From the NCBI GenBank assembly GCA_013003465.1, contig JABDIZ010000084.1, forward strand, positions 1-11,553: DNA of 11,553 bases, read 5' to 3'. This stretch comes from Rhodothermaceae bacterium (GTDB lineage: Bacteria; Bacteroidota; Rhodothermia; Rhodothermales; Rubricoccaceae). The position numbers were made by a program, and so were the translations under genes. The notes under the pieces are model-generated. The model did no database searches, was not told the origin of the DNA, and saw only the letters and a program-made list of their open reading frames with translations. Numbering within the stretch: the stretch's first letter is position 1; each line of letters begins with the position of its first letter. Positions 1 through 7,252 of the stretch are shown here, in pieces.

Positions 1-497
1 GCCGCACCCTCGTCGTTGACGCCGACATGCGCCGGCCCACCGGGCACACACTCCTCGGCCCTTCCTCGGCACCGGGGCTGGGCGACCTGCTAGCAGGCCG
101 CCATGATTTCCAGCCGAAGGCCTACGAACTGGACCTCGCTGGGCTCTCCTTTATCCCGGCTGGCGAGGTGAGCGCGCCGCCGTCCGAACTCCTCGGCGGC
201 CCGGCCGCCCGGTCTCTGCTGGAGACGTTGCGCACGCACTACGACGTGATCTTCGTCGACTCTCCGCCTGTGCTCGCCGTCCCGGACGCTGTCACACTAG
301 CGCCTTTGTGCGATGCGGCGCTGACCGTTGTTGCGGCCGGGCGGACGGACCGCCCCCAGCTCGCCCAGACGCAAGGAGCCCTTGCAGCCGTAGGCACCCG
401 CGTGACGGGCGTGATCCTCACCCACTTCAATACCACGAAGTCGGGGAGCAGCTACCGCTACCCGTCCTACGGATATACCCGTGCCAATGAGTCCTGA
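1..497 (+). CDS. Tyrosine-protein kinase (BY-kinase, Wzc/CpsD family), C-terminal part, 5' truncated by window edge
   Basis: Partial gene; its first complete codon in frame is at 3. BY-kinases autophosphorylate on tyrosine and control polymerisation and export of capsule or exopolysaccharide at the inner membrane. The fragment opens inside the Walker A' motif (LVVDADMRRP, nt 9-38), which is diagnostic of the family. A Walker B-like stretch, VIFVDSPPV, follows at nt 246-272. The Walker A loop and any N-terminal chain-length (Wzz) domain lie upstream of the window. The C-terminus has four tyrosines in a short span (SYRYPSYGYTR, nt 450-482), matching the tyrosine cluster that these kinases phosphorylate. 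The ATG at 27 lies inside the A' motif and is not a start. The gene ends 61 nt before the ABC transporter, consistent with a shared polysaccharide locus. Whether this is a fused Wzc-type or a stand-alone CpsD-type protein cannot be told. Confidence 0.9.
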   Translation, partial: RTLVVDADMRRPTGHTLLGPSSAPGLGDLLAGRHDFQPKAYELDLAGLSFIPAGEVSAPPSELLGGPAARSLLETLRTHYDVIFVDSPPVLAVPDAVTLAPLCDAALTVVAAGRTDRPQLAQTQGALAAVGTRVTGVILTHFNTTKSGSSYRYPSYGYTRANES

Positions 498-510
498 CTA
501 GCCGCCGAGC

Positions 511-547
511 CCCGCCCGGCATTGGTAGGGCGGGCAGCCTCTTTCCT
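511..547 (+). terminator. Possible weak terminator or attenuator hairpin
   Basis: A perfect 7-bp inverted repeat (cccgccc at 511-517, gggcggg at 528-534) with a 10-nt loop lies between the kinase stop and the ABC transporter start. It is followed by a pyrimidine-rich stretch with only three consecutive Ts (cctcttt, 538-544), so it lacks the full U-tract of a classical intrinsic terminator. It could lower transcription into the downstream genes or be chance in GC-rich DNA. It is the only intergenic hairpin noticed in the window. Confidence 0.3.
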
Positions 548-558
548 AGCCTCCAGCA

Positions 559-2373
559 ATGTCTCCCGTGAGCCACGACTCTACCCTTTTGGTTGCCAGC
601 TTCCGCCGGTACTGGCGCCTGATCCTCGCCACGGTGGGGTTCTCGCTCCTGGCGGCGGCCTTCGAGGGCGTCGGCCTCGGGCTGCTGATTCCGTTCCTGC
701 AGACGCTCTCTGCCCCCGACGCTGAGACGTTCCGCACCGGGTGGGCGTGGGCCGACCAGCACCTTCTGGGCGCGGGCGGCTCCCAGCTAGCGCGGACCTA
801 TCGCATCTGTGGGTTCATCCTCGCCGCCGCCTGGTGCCGCGCCGGGTTCGGCTACCTCTGCGCCTTCTACGGCATGAAGAGTCGGGCACTCGTCGTCGAG
901 GACCTCCGGATGCGGGTCGTTGAACAGCTCACGGCGATGTCGCTGCGGTTCTTCTCCGAGGCTCGCTCGGGCGAGATCATGAACAGCCTGACGGTAGAGA
1001 TGACGCGGCTGGGGCAGTCGCTCTCGATCGGCGTTAAGGTGCTCACGCGAGGGTCGCTGCTCATCGTCTACGTCGGGTTCATGCTGTGGATCTCGTGGGC
1101 GCTCACGCTCGGGGTGCTGTTCTTCTTCGCGCTCCTCTCGCTCGGGCTGACGCGGCTGATCGCACGGATCCGCACGAGCGGAGAGAAGATCACCCTCGCC
1201 AACGGGGCCTTTACCTCGCGCCTGAGTGATCTCCTCGGCGGCATCCGCACCGTGACGGCATTTGGGATGGAGGCGCACGAACGCCGCCGCCTGGAGCGCG
1301 CCACACAGCGGATCGCCCAGGCCGTGATCGAGACGACACGGCGGGGCCTCCTCGTCCAGCCGCTCTCGCAGGCCGTAGTCAGCACGGTCCTCCTCGGCGT
1401 GATCGTGCTGGCGACGCAGTTCCTCGTCCTGCCCGGCGCGCTCGACGTGGCCCTGCTCCTGACGTTTCTCTTTGCCCTGCTCCGGCTGATGCCGATGGTC
1501 CACGAGCTCAACCAGCAGCGGGGACAGTGGGCCGTGCTCCGGGGGGCGCTGACCAACATCGCCGCCCTCCTGCGCCGGGACGACAAGCCCTACCTCCCCG
1601 ATGGCACCTACCCCTATATGGGCTTCCACGAGGCGATCGTATTTGAAGACGTCTCGTTCGCCTACGTGCCGGGCGAGCCGGTTCTGGAGCACGTCGACCT
1701 CCGGATCGCGTGTGGCCAGACGACGGCGCTCATCGGAAGCTCGGGGGCGGGGAAGTCCACGCTCGCGGACCTCCTCACCCGGTTCTACGACCCGACCGGT
1801 GGCCGTGTCCTCCTCGACGGGGCAGATCTGCGGACCTTCACGCTGGCCTCGCTACGGCGCCGGATCGCGGTCGTCAGCCAGGACACCTACCTCTTCCACG
1901 ACACCGTCCGCGCCAACCTCGCCTACGGCAACCCCGACGCCGCCGACGGGGCGCTCGTCGAGGCCGCCCGCCAGGCGAACGCGCTCGGCTTCATCGAGGC
2001 CCTTCCGGACGGGTTGGATACGGTGCTTGGCGACCGAGGGGTCCGGCTCTCGGGGGGGGAGCGGCAGCGACTCTCGATCGCGCGGGCGCTGCTCCGGGAC
2101 CCCGACGTACTCATCCTGGACGAGGCCACAAGCGCGCTCGACAGCGTCTCCGAATCTCTCGTCCAAGAGTCACTCGAGCGCCTGATGCAGGGCCTCACCG
2201 TGATCGCCATCGCTCACCGCCTCGCGACGGTGCAGCACGCCGACCATGTCGTCGTGTTGGAGGACGGCAGGGTGGTCGAGGATGGCACCTACGCCGAACT
2301 CATCGCGCGGCGAGGGAAGCTCTGGGAATACCACGCTCAGCAGTTCCATACGCCCGTGCTCCGTGCTGTCTAG
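559..2373 (+). CDS. ABC exporter half-transporter (fused membrane domain and ATPase), probable polysaccharide/lipid-linked glycan flippase
   Basis: A 604-residue MsbA/PglK/HepA-like protein expected to act as an inner-membrane homodimer. The N-terminal half has hydrophobic segments near residues 18-45, 82-104, 165-203 and 268-312, consistent with a six-helix type I exporter domain. The ATPase domain follows from about residue 360: Walker A GSSGAGKST (393-401), Q-loop Q441, signature LSGGERQR (497-504), Walker B VLILDEATSALD (517-528) and H-loop H553. All catalytic elements are intact and the length is normal for the family. The ATG at 559 puts the first helix about 18 residues in. No Shine-Dalgarno is visible. 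Placed between a BY-kinase and glycosyltransferase/sulfotransferase genes, it most likely moves the glycan or its lipid-linked precursor across the membrane. Export of another lipid or a peptide cannot be excluded from sequence alone. Confidence 0.9.
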   Translation: MSPVSHDSTLLVASFRRYWRLILATVGFSLLAAAFEGVGLGLLIPFLQTLSAPDAETFRTGWAWADQHLLGAGGSQLARTYRICGFILAAAWCRAGFGYLCAFYGMKSRALVVEDLRMRVVEQLTAMSLRFFSEARSGEIMNSLTVEMTRLGQSLSIGVKVLTRGSLLIVYVGFMLWISWALTLGVLFFFALLSLGLTRLIARIRTSGEKITLANGAFTSRLSDLLGGIRTVTAFGMEAHERRRLERATQRIAQAVIETTRRGLLVQPLSQAVVSTVLLGVIVLATQFLVLPGALDVALLLTFLFALLRLMPMVHELNQQRGQWAVLRGALTNIAALLRRDDKPYLPDGTYPYMGFHEAIVFEDVSFAYVPGEPVLEHVDLRIACGQTTALIGSSGAGKSTLADLLTRFYDPTGGRVLLDGADLRTFTLASLRRRIAVVSQDTYLFHDTVRANLAYGNPDAADGALVEAARQANALGFIEALPDGLDTVLGDRGVRLSGGERQRLSIARALLRDPDVLILDEATSALDSVSESLVQESLERLMQGLTVIAIAHRLATVQHADHVVVLEDGRVVEDGTYAELIARRGKLWEYHAQQFHTPVLRAV

Positions 2374-2399
2374 CGCTAACGAATTAGACCTCTGATCCT

Positions 2400-3143
2400 A
2401 TGATCGTGATCTCCGCAGGCATGCGCAAGGCTGGGTCGGCCTGGTACTATACCTTGACGAACGACCTCCTCGTGGCGGCAGGGCACCCCGATGTGCGGGA
2501 GTTCGCCCCACACTTCCCAGTCCGCTCCTATGTGGGCGATAGCAAGATCAAGTGCGGCCGCCTCGACGTGCCGACGCTGGTCCGACTCTCGCTCGCCCAC
2601 GCCCTCGGGCACACCTACCCTGTCAAGACACACTCCGGCCCGACGCGCGCCCTCAGCCTGTTCCACGCGCTCGGCACCGTCCGGTGCACCTACGTCTACC
2701 GCGACCCACGCGACGTGGTGATCTCAATCCTCGACCACGCTGTCGAGGCGCGCGCCGCTGGCGTCGCCATCGACCTGGCCCGGCTGCAAACGATTGGAGA
2801 GTCCATCGACCTGGTCAAGCGAGAGCTGGAGCGGTGCGATGTCTGGCTACGCCAACCGTCCGTGCACCACGTTCGCTACGAGCACCTCGTGGTCGACACC
2901 GAGCACGAGCTAGAGCGGCTCTCGGCGTTTCTCAGGCTTGAAATCGCGCCCGCTACTCTCCGAGAGATCGCGGCGCGCTACGAGAGGGCAACCTACGCTG
3001 AGGCTGTGGACCGTCCCATTCTCAACGCACTCCACCTCAACAAGGGGGTGGCGGGTCGCTTCCGGGAGGTGCTGAGCCAGGAGGAACTGGCGCTGTGCAA
3101 CCATCACTTCGCTCCCTACCTCACCCGCATGGGCTACGCATGA
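2400..3143 (+). CDS. Sulfotransferase A (PAPS-dependent sulfotransferase family)
   Basis: A 247-residue protein with the two PAPS-binding signatures of sulfotransferases. The N-terminal 5'-phosphosulfate loop is atypical, MRKAGSAW (8-15) rather than the usual PKSGTTW, but keeps the lysine (K10), glycine and tryptophan. The 3'-phosphate motif is canonical: YRDPRDVVISILDH (100-113), with R101 and S109 as expected ligands. VRYEHLVVD (158-166) corresponds to the RYEDL motif of the family. It probably transfers sulfate from PAPS to a hydroxyl of the glycan made by this locus, in the cytoplasm. It is clearly paralogous to the gene at 9445-10182: both share KAGS-W and LTNDLL near the start, DPRDVV at 102-107, and an ending like PYL-RMGYA. 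It starts 26 nt after the ABC gene, and its stop overlaps the next start (ATGA). The acceptor is unknown. Confidence 0.85.
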   Translation: MIVISAGMRKAGSAWYYTLTNDLLVAAGHPDVREFAPHFPVRSYVGDSKIKCGRLDVPTLVRLSLAHALGHTYPVKTHSGPTRALSLFHALGTVRCTYVYRDPRDVVISILDHAVEARAAGVAIDLARLQTIGESIDLVKRELERCDVWLRQPSVHHVRYEHLVVDTEHELERLSAFLRLEIAPATLREIAARYERATYAEAVDRPILNALHLNKGVAGRFREVLSQEELALCNHHFAPYLTRMGYA

Positions 3144-4132
3144 ATGCTCCCTTCTTCATCGTAGGCGCGAGCCGGTCCGGCACGACGATGCTGCGGCTGA
3201 TGCTCAACGCGCACTCCCGGCTCGCCGTCCCCGAGGAGTTCAAGTACTTCAACACCCTCGCCGGCCAGGTTGACCTGGCGCAGTGGCGCACCCCACCCGA
3301 ACTGGAGGTGGGCTACCTCGCCCTCGTCCAGACCTTCTTGCAGCGGCGGCGACATGTCTTCGAGGAGCTAGGCATAGAGCGCCTCGAAGTGGAGATCCTC
3401 AGGGACCCGGAACGGACGCTCCGCGCGCCGTACCGGATCGCCGCCGAGGCGTGGGCGCGGCACCACAGCAAGGTGCGCTGGGGCGAGAAGACCCCGCAGA
3501 ACCTGTTCTACGCTGACGTGCTTCTCGATATGTTTCCCGGGGCGCGATTCGTCTACGTCGCGCGGGATCCCCGGGCTGTCGTCGCTTCGATGAACCGCAT
3601 CACCTATTTCTCCGGGGACACGGTGCTCAACGCGCTCAACGTGCGGCGGGCTATGGGGGAGGGATATACCGTTTTCTGTCGCGCCGTCCCGCCGTCGCGG
3701 CGCTTCGATGTGCGCTACGAGGACCTCGTGCGCGACCCTGAGGCAGCGCTCTGCGCTATATGCACCTTTCTTGGCGAGCGCTACGAGCCGGGCATGCTCG
3801 CCTTCCACCGCCACGCCGCCATGTTCATGGCCCCGGTGATCCGCACGCCCGCCGTGACCGGGCCGGTTAGCGATGCCCATACTGCGAAGTGGAAGCAGAC
3901 GCTGAGACCGGCCGAGGTCGCCGTGGTAGAGTCGGTCTGCGAGGATGCGATGCAGGCGTGGGGCTACGAGCCGGTGGCTGCGTCGCTCCCCCCGCTGCGC
4001 CGTCTCGACCAGGCCGCGAAGTGGGCCTACTGGAACTGGAAAGGCTGGCAGCACCGCCACCGGCGGGGCTACACCGTTCACTACCCAGCGCTGCACCGCA
4101 CACGGGTGCGCCTGCGCAGCTTGTTCGCCTGA
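3140..4132 (+). CDS. Sulfotransferase B1 (Sulfotransferase_3-like)
   Basis: A 330-residue predicted PAPS-dependent sulfotransferase. The start at 3140 is chosen because it forms an ATGA overlap with the previous stop and puts the sulfate-binding loop GASRSGTTML at residues 9-18, as in the next gene; an in-frame ATG at 3095 would add 15 residues that look unlike the family. Further motifs are RWGEKTP (113-119), the 3'-phosphate motif ARDPRAVVASM (141-151), RYEDLVRDP (192-200) and AKWKQTL (249-255). The C-terminal 40 residues are rich in Trp, Arg and His. It is a tandem paralogue of the downstream gene, with near-identical nucleotides at the 5' end. Its likely role is O-sulfation of a sugar in the polysaccharide of this cluster. 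The acceptor position cannot be predicted. Some relatives act on lipids or proteins, so glycan specificity is inferred from context. Confidence 0.87.
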   Translation: MNAPFFIVGASRSGTTMLRLMLNAHSRLAVPEEFKYFNTLAGQVDLAQWRTPPELEVGYLALVQTFLQRRRHVFEELGIERLEVEILRDPERTLRAPYRIAAEAWARHHSKVRWGEKTPQNLFYADVLLDMFPGARFVYVARDPRAVVASMNRITYFSGDTVLNALNVRRAMGEGYTVFCRAVPPSRRFDVRYEDLVRDPEAALCAICTFLGERYEPGMLAFHRHAAMFMAPVIRTPAVTGPVSDAHTAKWKQTLRPAEVAVVESVCEDAMQAWGYEPVAASLPPLRRLDQAAKWAYWNWKGWQHRHRRGYTVHYPALHRTRVRLRSLFA

Positions 4133-4136
4133 TCCC

Positions 4137-5171
4137 ATGAACGCTCCCATCTTCATCGTAGGCGCGAACCGGTCCGGGACCACCCTCGTCCGGCTGCTCC
4201 TCAATGCCCACTCGGGGATCGCCGTGCCCGAGGAACTGGGGTACTTCAATGCCACGATCGCTGGCATCCCGATCGAGCGTTGGCGGGCGCCGGGGTGGGC
4301 GCCGGGGACCTACAAAACTTTCGTGCGTCGGTTCGTCGAAGGGGTGGCTCTCAACCTGCCGGGACTCGACCCCGTTGTGCTCAAGCGCACCATCCTCGGC
4401 TCGGGGCCGGCCGACCTCCGCCATCCCTACGCGTGCGCGCTCAGCGCCTGGGCACTGAGTCAGGGCAAGGCGCGCTGGGGTGAGAAGACGCCGGGCAACC
4501 TGTTCTACGCCGACCACATCCATGCGATGTTTCCCGATGCCCTGTTCATCCACGTCGTCCGCGACCCGCGGGCGGGCGTGGCCTCCATGATGCGTGCCCC
4601 GTTCTGCGGCGACGATCTCGTCTTCAACGCGCTCAACTGGCACAAGCACCTCACGGTGGGGCGCGCCCTCCTCGAGCGGAGCGTGCCCCCCGAGCGGCAG
4701 CTCACGGTGCGCTACGAGGACCTAGTGACTGACCCTGCGGCGGTGCTCCGCACCGTGTGTGCTTTCCTCGGCGAGTGCTATGAGCCCGAGATGCTCCGCT
4801 TCTATGCCGACGCTCCGACGTACATGAAGTCAGAGGCTGCCACTGGCTTCAACGCCGCCGCCACCGGCCCGGTGAGCACGGCCTCGCTCGCGAAGTGGAA
4901 GCAGCAACTCGCCCCCGCCGATGTGGCAGCGATCGAGACCGTCTGCCGGCGCGAGATGCGCGCGTTTGGCTATCAGCAGTCGGGCCTGGCGCTGCCTCCA
5001 GCACTCGTCCCTGGGCTTGCCATGAAGAAGGCCTATTGGGGAGCGCAGAACTGGCGCAATCGCCGGAAGCCCCACTACACCCTCCAGCATGCCATGTTCG
5101 CCCGCCCGAAGGGACGCCTGCGTAAACGCTGGCACCGGCTCGCTCACCGCTCCGCTGTTCTCTCTCCCTGA
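4137..5171 (+). CDS. Sulfotransferase B2, tandem paralogue of B1 (Sulfotransferase_3-like)
   Basis: A 344-residue protein collinear with the preceding gene: GANRSGTTLV (9-18), RWGEKTP (113-119), the 3'-phosphate motif VRDPRAGVASM (141-151), RYEDLVTDP (192-200) and AKWKQQL (252-258). The two N-termini align without gaps, agreeing at about 29 of the first 38 residues. The ATG at 4137 lies 4 nt after the previous stop and mirrors the B1 start (MNAP-FIVGA); the reading frame is open further upstream to 3945, but that part overlaps B1 and is rejected. The middle section (about 40-110) and the C-terminal tail diverge most between the pair, which fits a duplication followed by a change in acceptor specificity. 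The C-terminus is strongly basic (RPKGRLRKRWHRLAHR). Expected role: PAPS-dependent sulfation of the locus's glycan. Confidence 0.87.
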   Translation: MNAPIFIVGANRSGTTLVRLLLNAHSGIAVPEELGYFNATIAGIPIERWRAPGWAPGTYKTFVRRFVEGVALNLPGLDPVVLKRTILGSGPADLRHPYACALSAWALSQGKARWGEKTPGNLFYADHIHAMFPDALFIHVVRDPRAGVASMMRAPFCGDDLVFNALNWHKHLTVGRALLERSVPPERQLTVRYEDLVTDPAAVLRTVCAFLGECYEPEMLRFYADAPTYMKSEAATGFNAAATGPVSTASLAKWKQQLAPADVAAIETVCRREMRAFGYQQSGLALPPALVPGLAMKKAYWGAQNWRNRRKPHYTLQHAMFARPKGRLRKRWHRLAHRSAVLSP

Positions 5172-5183
5172 CCCCCAACTCCC

Positions 5184-6314
5184 ATGCACGTCATCGCTTG
5201 CGGATCTCCCTACGGACAGGGCGGTGTGGGCCAGCACTTCGCCCAGGTGGTCGAAGACGCACGCGCGGCCGGTACCCTTGCCTACTACCTCACGCCGCGA
5301 CCCAGGGCAGGGGACGAGCCGGGCCGCACGGTCTCGCTGGCTCCTTTCGTCGCGCTCCGCCGGTTTACGCCGCTGCGGTTCCATCCGAGTTGGACGAGTT
5401 GGGGCAAGGGCGAGTACTTCGACCGGGCCGTGGCGCGGTGCCTGAAGGCAGAAGGCCACGGCCCGGCCGAGAGCTTCGTCGGCTTCGTCGGGAAGACCTT
5501 GTACAGCTTCCGGCAGGCAGCCGCATGCGGAGCCGAGCGCCTTGAACTGATCGCGGTCAACAGCCACGTAGACGCCCTGTGGAGGCAGCACCGCCAGGCT
5601 GCCCAGCAGACCGGCATTCACGACTCGTGGCTAAACGCGGCGCAGCGCCGCAAGACCCTTCGGGAGATCGAGCGAGCCGACCTGGTCCACGTCCATTCTG
5701 AGTACACGCGCCGGTCGTTCCTTGACGCTGGCGTTCCAGAGCGCAAGCTGCGGCGCATGACGCTCCGCGTGGATGGCCGGTTCGTGCCGCCGGAGGAGCG
5801 CCCCGAGGACGGCACCTTCCGCGTCGTTTATATCGGTCGGCTGGAGGCGACGAAAGGCGTAACCCTTCTGCTCGACGCCTTCGCCCGGCTTTCCGTCCGC
5901 CGCGCCGAACTGACGCTCATGGGCGGGTGGTCGTCGCGTGCGATGCGCCGCGCCGTGAGCGCCCGGCTGGCGCGCGACCCCCGCGTCTCGGTGGCCCCGG
6001 GCGACCCGCTTCCCGTCCTCCACCGGGCCGACGTCCTGGTGCACCCGACGTTCGAAGACGGGTTCGGCTATGCGCCGATGGAAGCTCTCGCGTGTGGCGT
6101 CCCGGTCGTCGTCACCGAGGACACCGGCATGAAGGAGTACGTCCGCGAGGGCGTCAACGGCTACGTGGTGCCGACCGGGGACGTGGACGCGCTCATCGAA
6201 CGCATGGAGCACCTCGCCCGCACGCCGCTGCGGCCCTTCGCCGCTGAGTCCGCACCGTCGTGGTCTGCTCCTGCTCCGAGCCGTCCGTATTCCACATCCC
6301 TCGCCGCCTTCTAA
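5184..6314 (+). CDS. Glycosyltransferase, GT-B fold (family 4-like), with atypical C-terminal tail
   Basis: A 376-residue protein that would transfer a nucleotide-activated sugar to a growing glycan on the cytoplasmic side. The C-terminal donor domain is clear: VVYIGRLEATKG (214-225), with R219 and K224 in the phosphate-binding position; VLVHPTFEDGFG (284-295); and MEALACGVPVVVT (299-311). The usual EX7E pair appears as D292 and E300, an Asp for the first Glu. The N-terminus has a glycine-rich acceptor-domain loop, GQGGVGQHFA (11-20). The fold stops being recognisable near residue 348: the usual final helices are replaced by about 28 residues rich in Pro, Ser and Ala, so the end may be shortened or altered. 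The ATG at 5184 follows the preceding stop by 12 nt, and the next gene starts 2 nt after this stop. Sugar donor and linkage are unknown. Confidence 0.87.
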   Translation: MHVIACGSPYGQGGVGQHFAQVVEDARAAGTLAYYLTPRPRAGDEPGRTVSLAPFVALRRFTPLRFHPSWTSWGKGEYFDRAVARCLKAEGHGPAESFVGFVGKTLYSFRQAAACGAERLELIAVNSHVDALWRQHRQAAQQTGIHDSWLNAAQRRKTLREIERADLVHVHSEYTRRSFLDAGVPERKLRRMTLRVDGRFVPPEERPEDGTFRVVYIGRLEATKGVTLLLDAFARLSVRRAELTLMGGWSSRAMRRAVSARLARDPRVSVAPGDPLPVLHRADVLVHPTFEDGFGYAPMEALACGVPVVVTEDTGMKEYVREGVNGYVVPTGDVDALIERMEHLARTPLRPFAAESAPSWSAPAPSRPYSTSLAAF

Positions 6315-6316
6315 TC

Positions 6317-7252
6317 ATGCCTTCTCTCGCATCTCCCGCCTCTGACCTCCTGCGCGCCGACCGTCTCCACGAGGTGCCGCTGCGCGTGTTCTATGGGCAT
6401 CACAAGTGCGCTACGGCGTGGATCGACGGCATCCTGCGAGAGGTCTGTCTGCACCTCGGGATCAGGTTCAAAATCGTTCACCTTCCGAAACACTTCGAGG
6501 CGGTCGGCTCGCTCGGTCGACTGGTCGCTCAGGAGCGCCTCGACGTGCTGGCCTACACAAACGCCGACGCTGCCCACGTTGCCGACCTCCCCGCGCACCG
6601 GGGGTTCCACGTCGTGCGCGATCCACGGGACATCTGGGTGTCGGCCTACTTCTCGCACCGCCACAGCCACAGCACGAAGGGCTGGCCCGAGTTGGAGCAC
6701 CACCGCCGCGAACTGCAGAGGCTCTCGAAGGAGGAGGGGCTATTCCGAGAGCTGGCGTTCAGCCGCCCTACATTCGAGGAGATGCAGTCCTGGGACTACA
6801 CGCAGGACCACGTCTTAGAACTGAAGATGGAGGGATTGACGGCGGACCCGCTCACTGGCTTCGTACGCATCCTGACGTGGCTCGACCTGCTGGAGAAGCA
6901 AGGTGAGGGCGTGCACCCCGTTCGCACGGCCACCCTGCGGCTGAACCGTCTCAACCACCGGGGGCGCCGGTTTATGCCGGGCAACCTCCCTGTTTTCCCG
7001 GTCCCGCGCCGACGCCTCGCGCGCATCCCGCGCTCCGAGCTGGGGCGGATCCTCCGGCAGCGCAGCTTTGCCCGGCTGACGGGGGGGCGGAAGCGGGGCA
7101 CGGAAAACGTGAAGAGCCATTATCGCAAAGGCACCCCAGGCGACTGGCGGAACCACCTGAGCGAGGCACACATCCGCGCCTTCAAAGAGCGCTACGGCGA
7201 CCTCCTCGTCACGCTCGGTTACGAAACGAGTCCAGATTGGTACCTGCCATGA
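6317..7252 (+). CDS. Sulfotransferase C (Sulfotransferase_1/SULT-like)
   Basis: A 311-residue protein with the 3'-phosphate motif VVRDPRDIWVSAYFSH (99-114) and, near the C-terminus, HYRKGTPGDWRNHLSE (268-283). The latter matches the RKGxxGDWxN signature that closes the PAPS site in classical cytosolic sulfotransferases. The N-terminal sulfate-binding loop is unusual, GHHKCATAW (27-35), with K30 and T33 retained where PKSGTTW is typical. The segment before the final motif is strongly basic (about 205-265). The start at 6317 is an ATG 2 nt after the previous stop; an in-frame GTG at 6260 would add 19 residues overlapping the upstream gene and is less likely. The stop overlaps the next start (ATGA), suggesting translational coupling. 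The likely role is a third type of glycan sulfation in this locus; the acceptor is unknown. Confidence 0.85.
   Translation: MPSLASPASDLLRADRLHEVPLRVFYGHHKCATAWIDGILREVCLHLGIRFKIVHLPKHFEAVGSLGRLVAQERLDVLAYTNADAAHVADLPAHRGFHVVRDPRDIWVSAYFSHRHSHSTKGWPELEHHRRELQRLSKEEGLFRELAFSRPTFEEMQSWDYTQDHVLELKMEGLTADPLTGFVRILTWLDLLEKQGEGVHPVRTATLRLNRLNHRGRRFMPGNLPVFPVPRRRLARIPRSELGRILRQRSFARLTGGRKRGTENVKSHYRKGTPGDWRNHLSEAHIRAFKERYGDLLVTLGYETSPDWYLP

Noticed and set aside
498..558. Promoter in the gap before the ABC transporter
   Set aside because: No convincing -35/-10 pair or Bacteroidota-type -33/-7 (TTTG/TAnnTTTG) match was found; only the hairpin stands out.
787..1692. 301-codon open frame on the minus strand inside the ABC transporter
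   Set aside because: It lies wholly opposite a gene with intact ABC motifs. Its translation is low-complexity Arg/Glu/His/Pro-rich sequence with no family motif, as expected for the antisense frame of GC-rich coding DNA.
3095..3139. Upstream in-frame starts that would extend several genes (3095, 3945, 6260, 7237, 9244)
   Set aside because: Each extension overlaps the preceding gene, has non-family composition, and is replaced by a start that gives a 4-nt overlap or a gap of a few bases and puts the conserved N-terminal motif at the usual position.
3368..4649. Two long minus-strand frames (3368-4267 and 3867-4649) opposite the tandem sulfotransferases
   Set aside because: They look alike only because the genes they shadow are paralogues. 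Neither has recognisable motifs and both overlap well-supported + strand genes.
6225..6314. Frameshift at the end of the glycosyltransferase at 5184
   Set aside because: The tail looks unlike the family, but neither alternative frame restores a recognisable GT-B C-terminus: one hits a stop at once (tga near 6245) and the other gives Pro/His/Arg-rich sequence. Kept as an altered tail rather than called a pseudogene.
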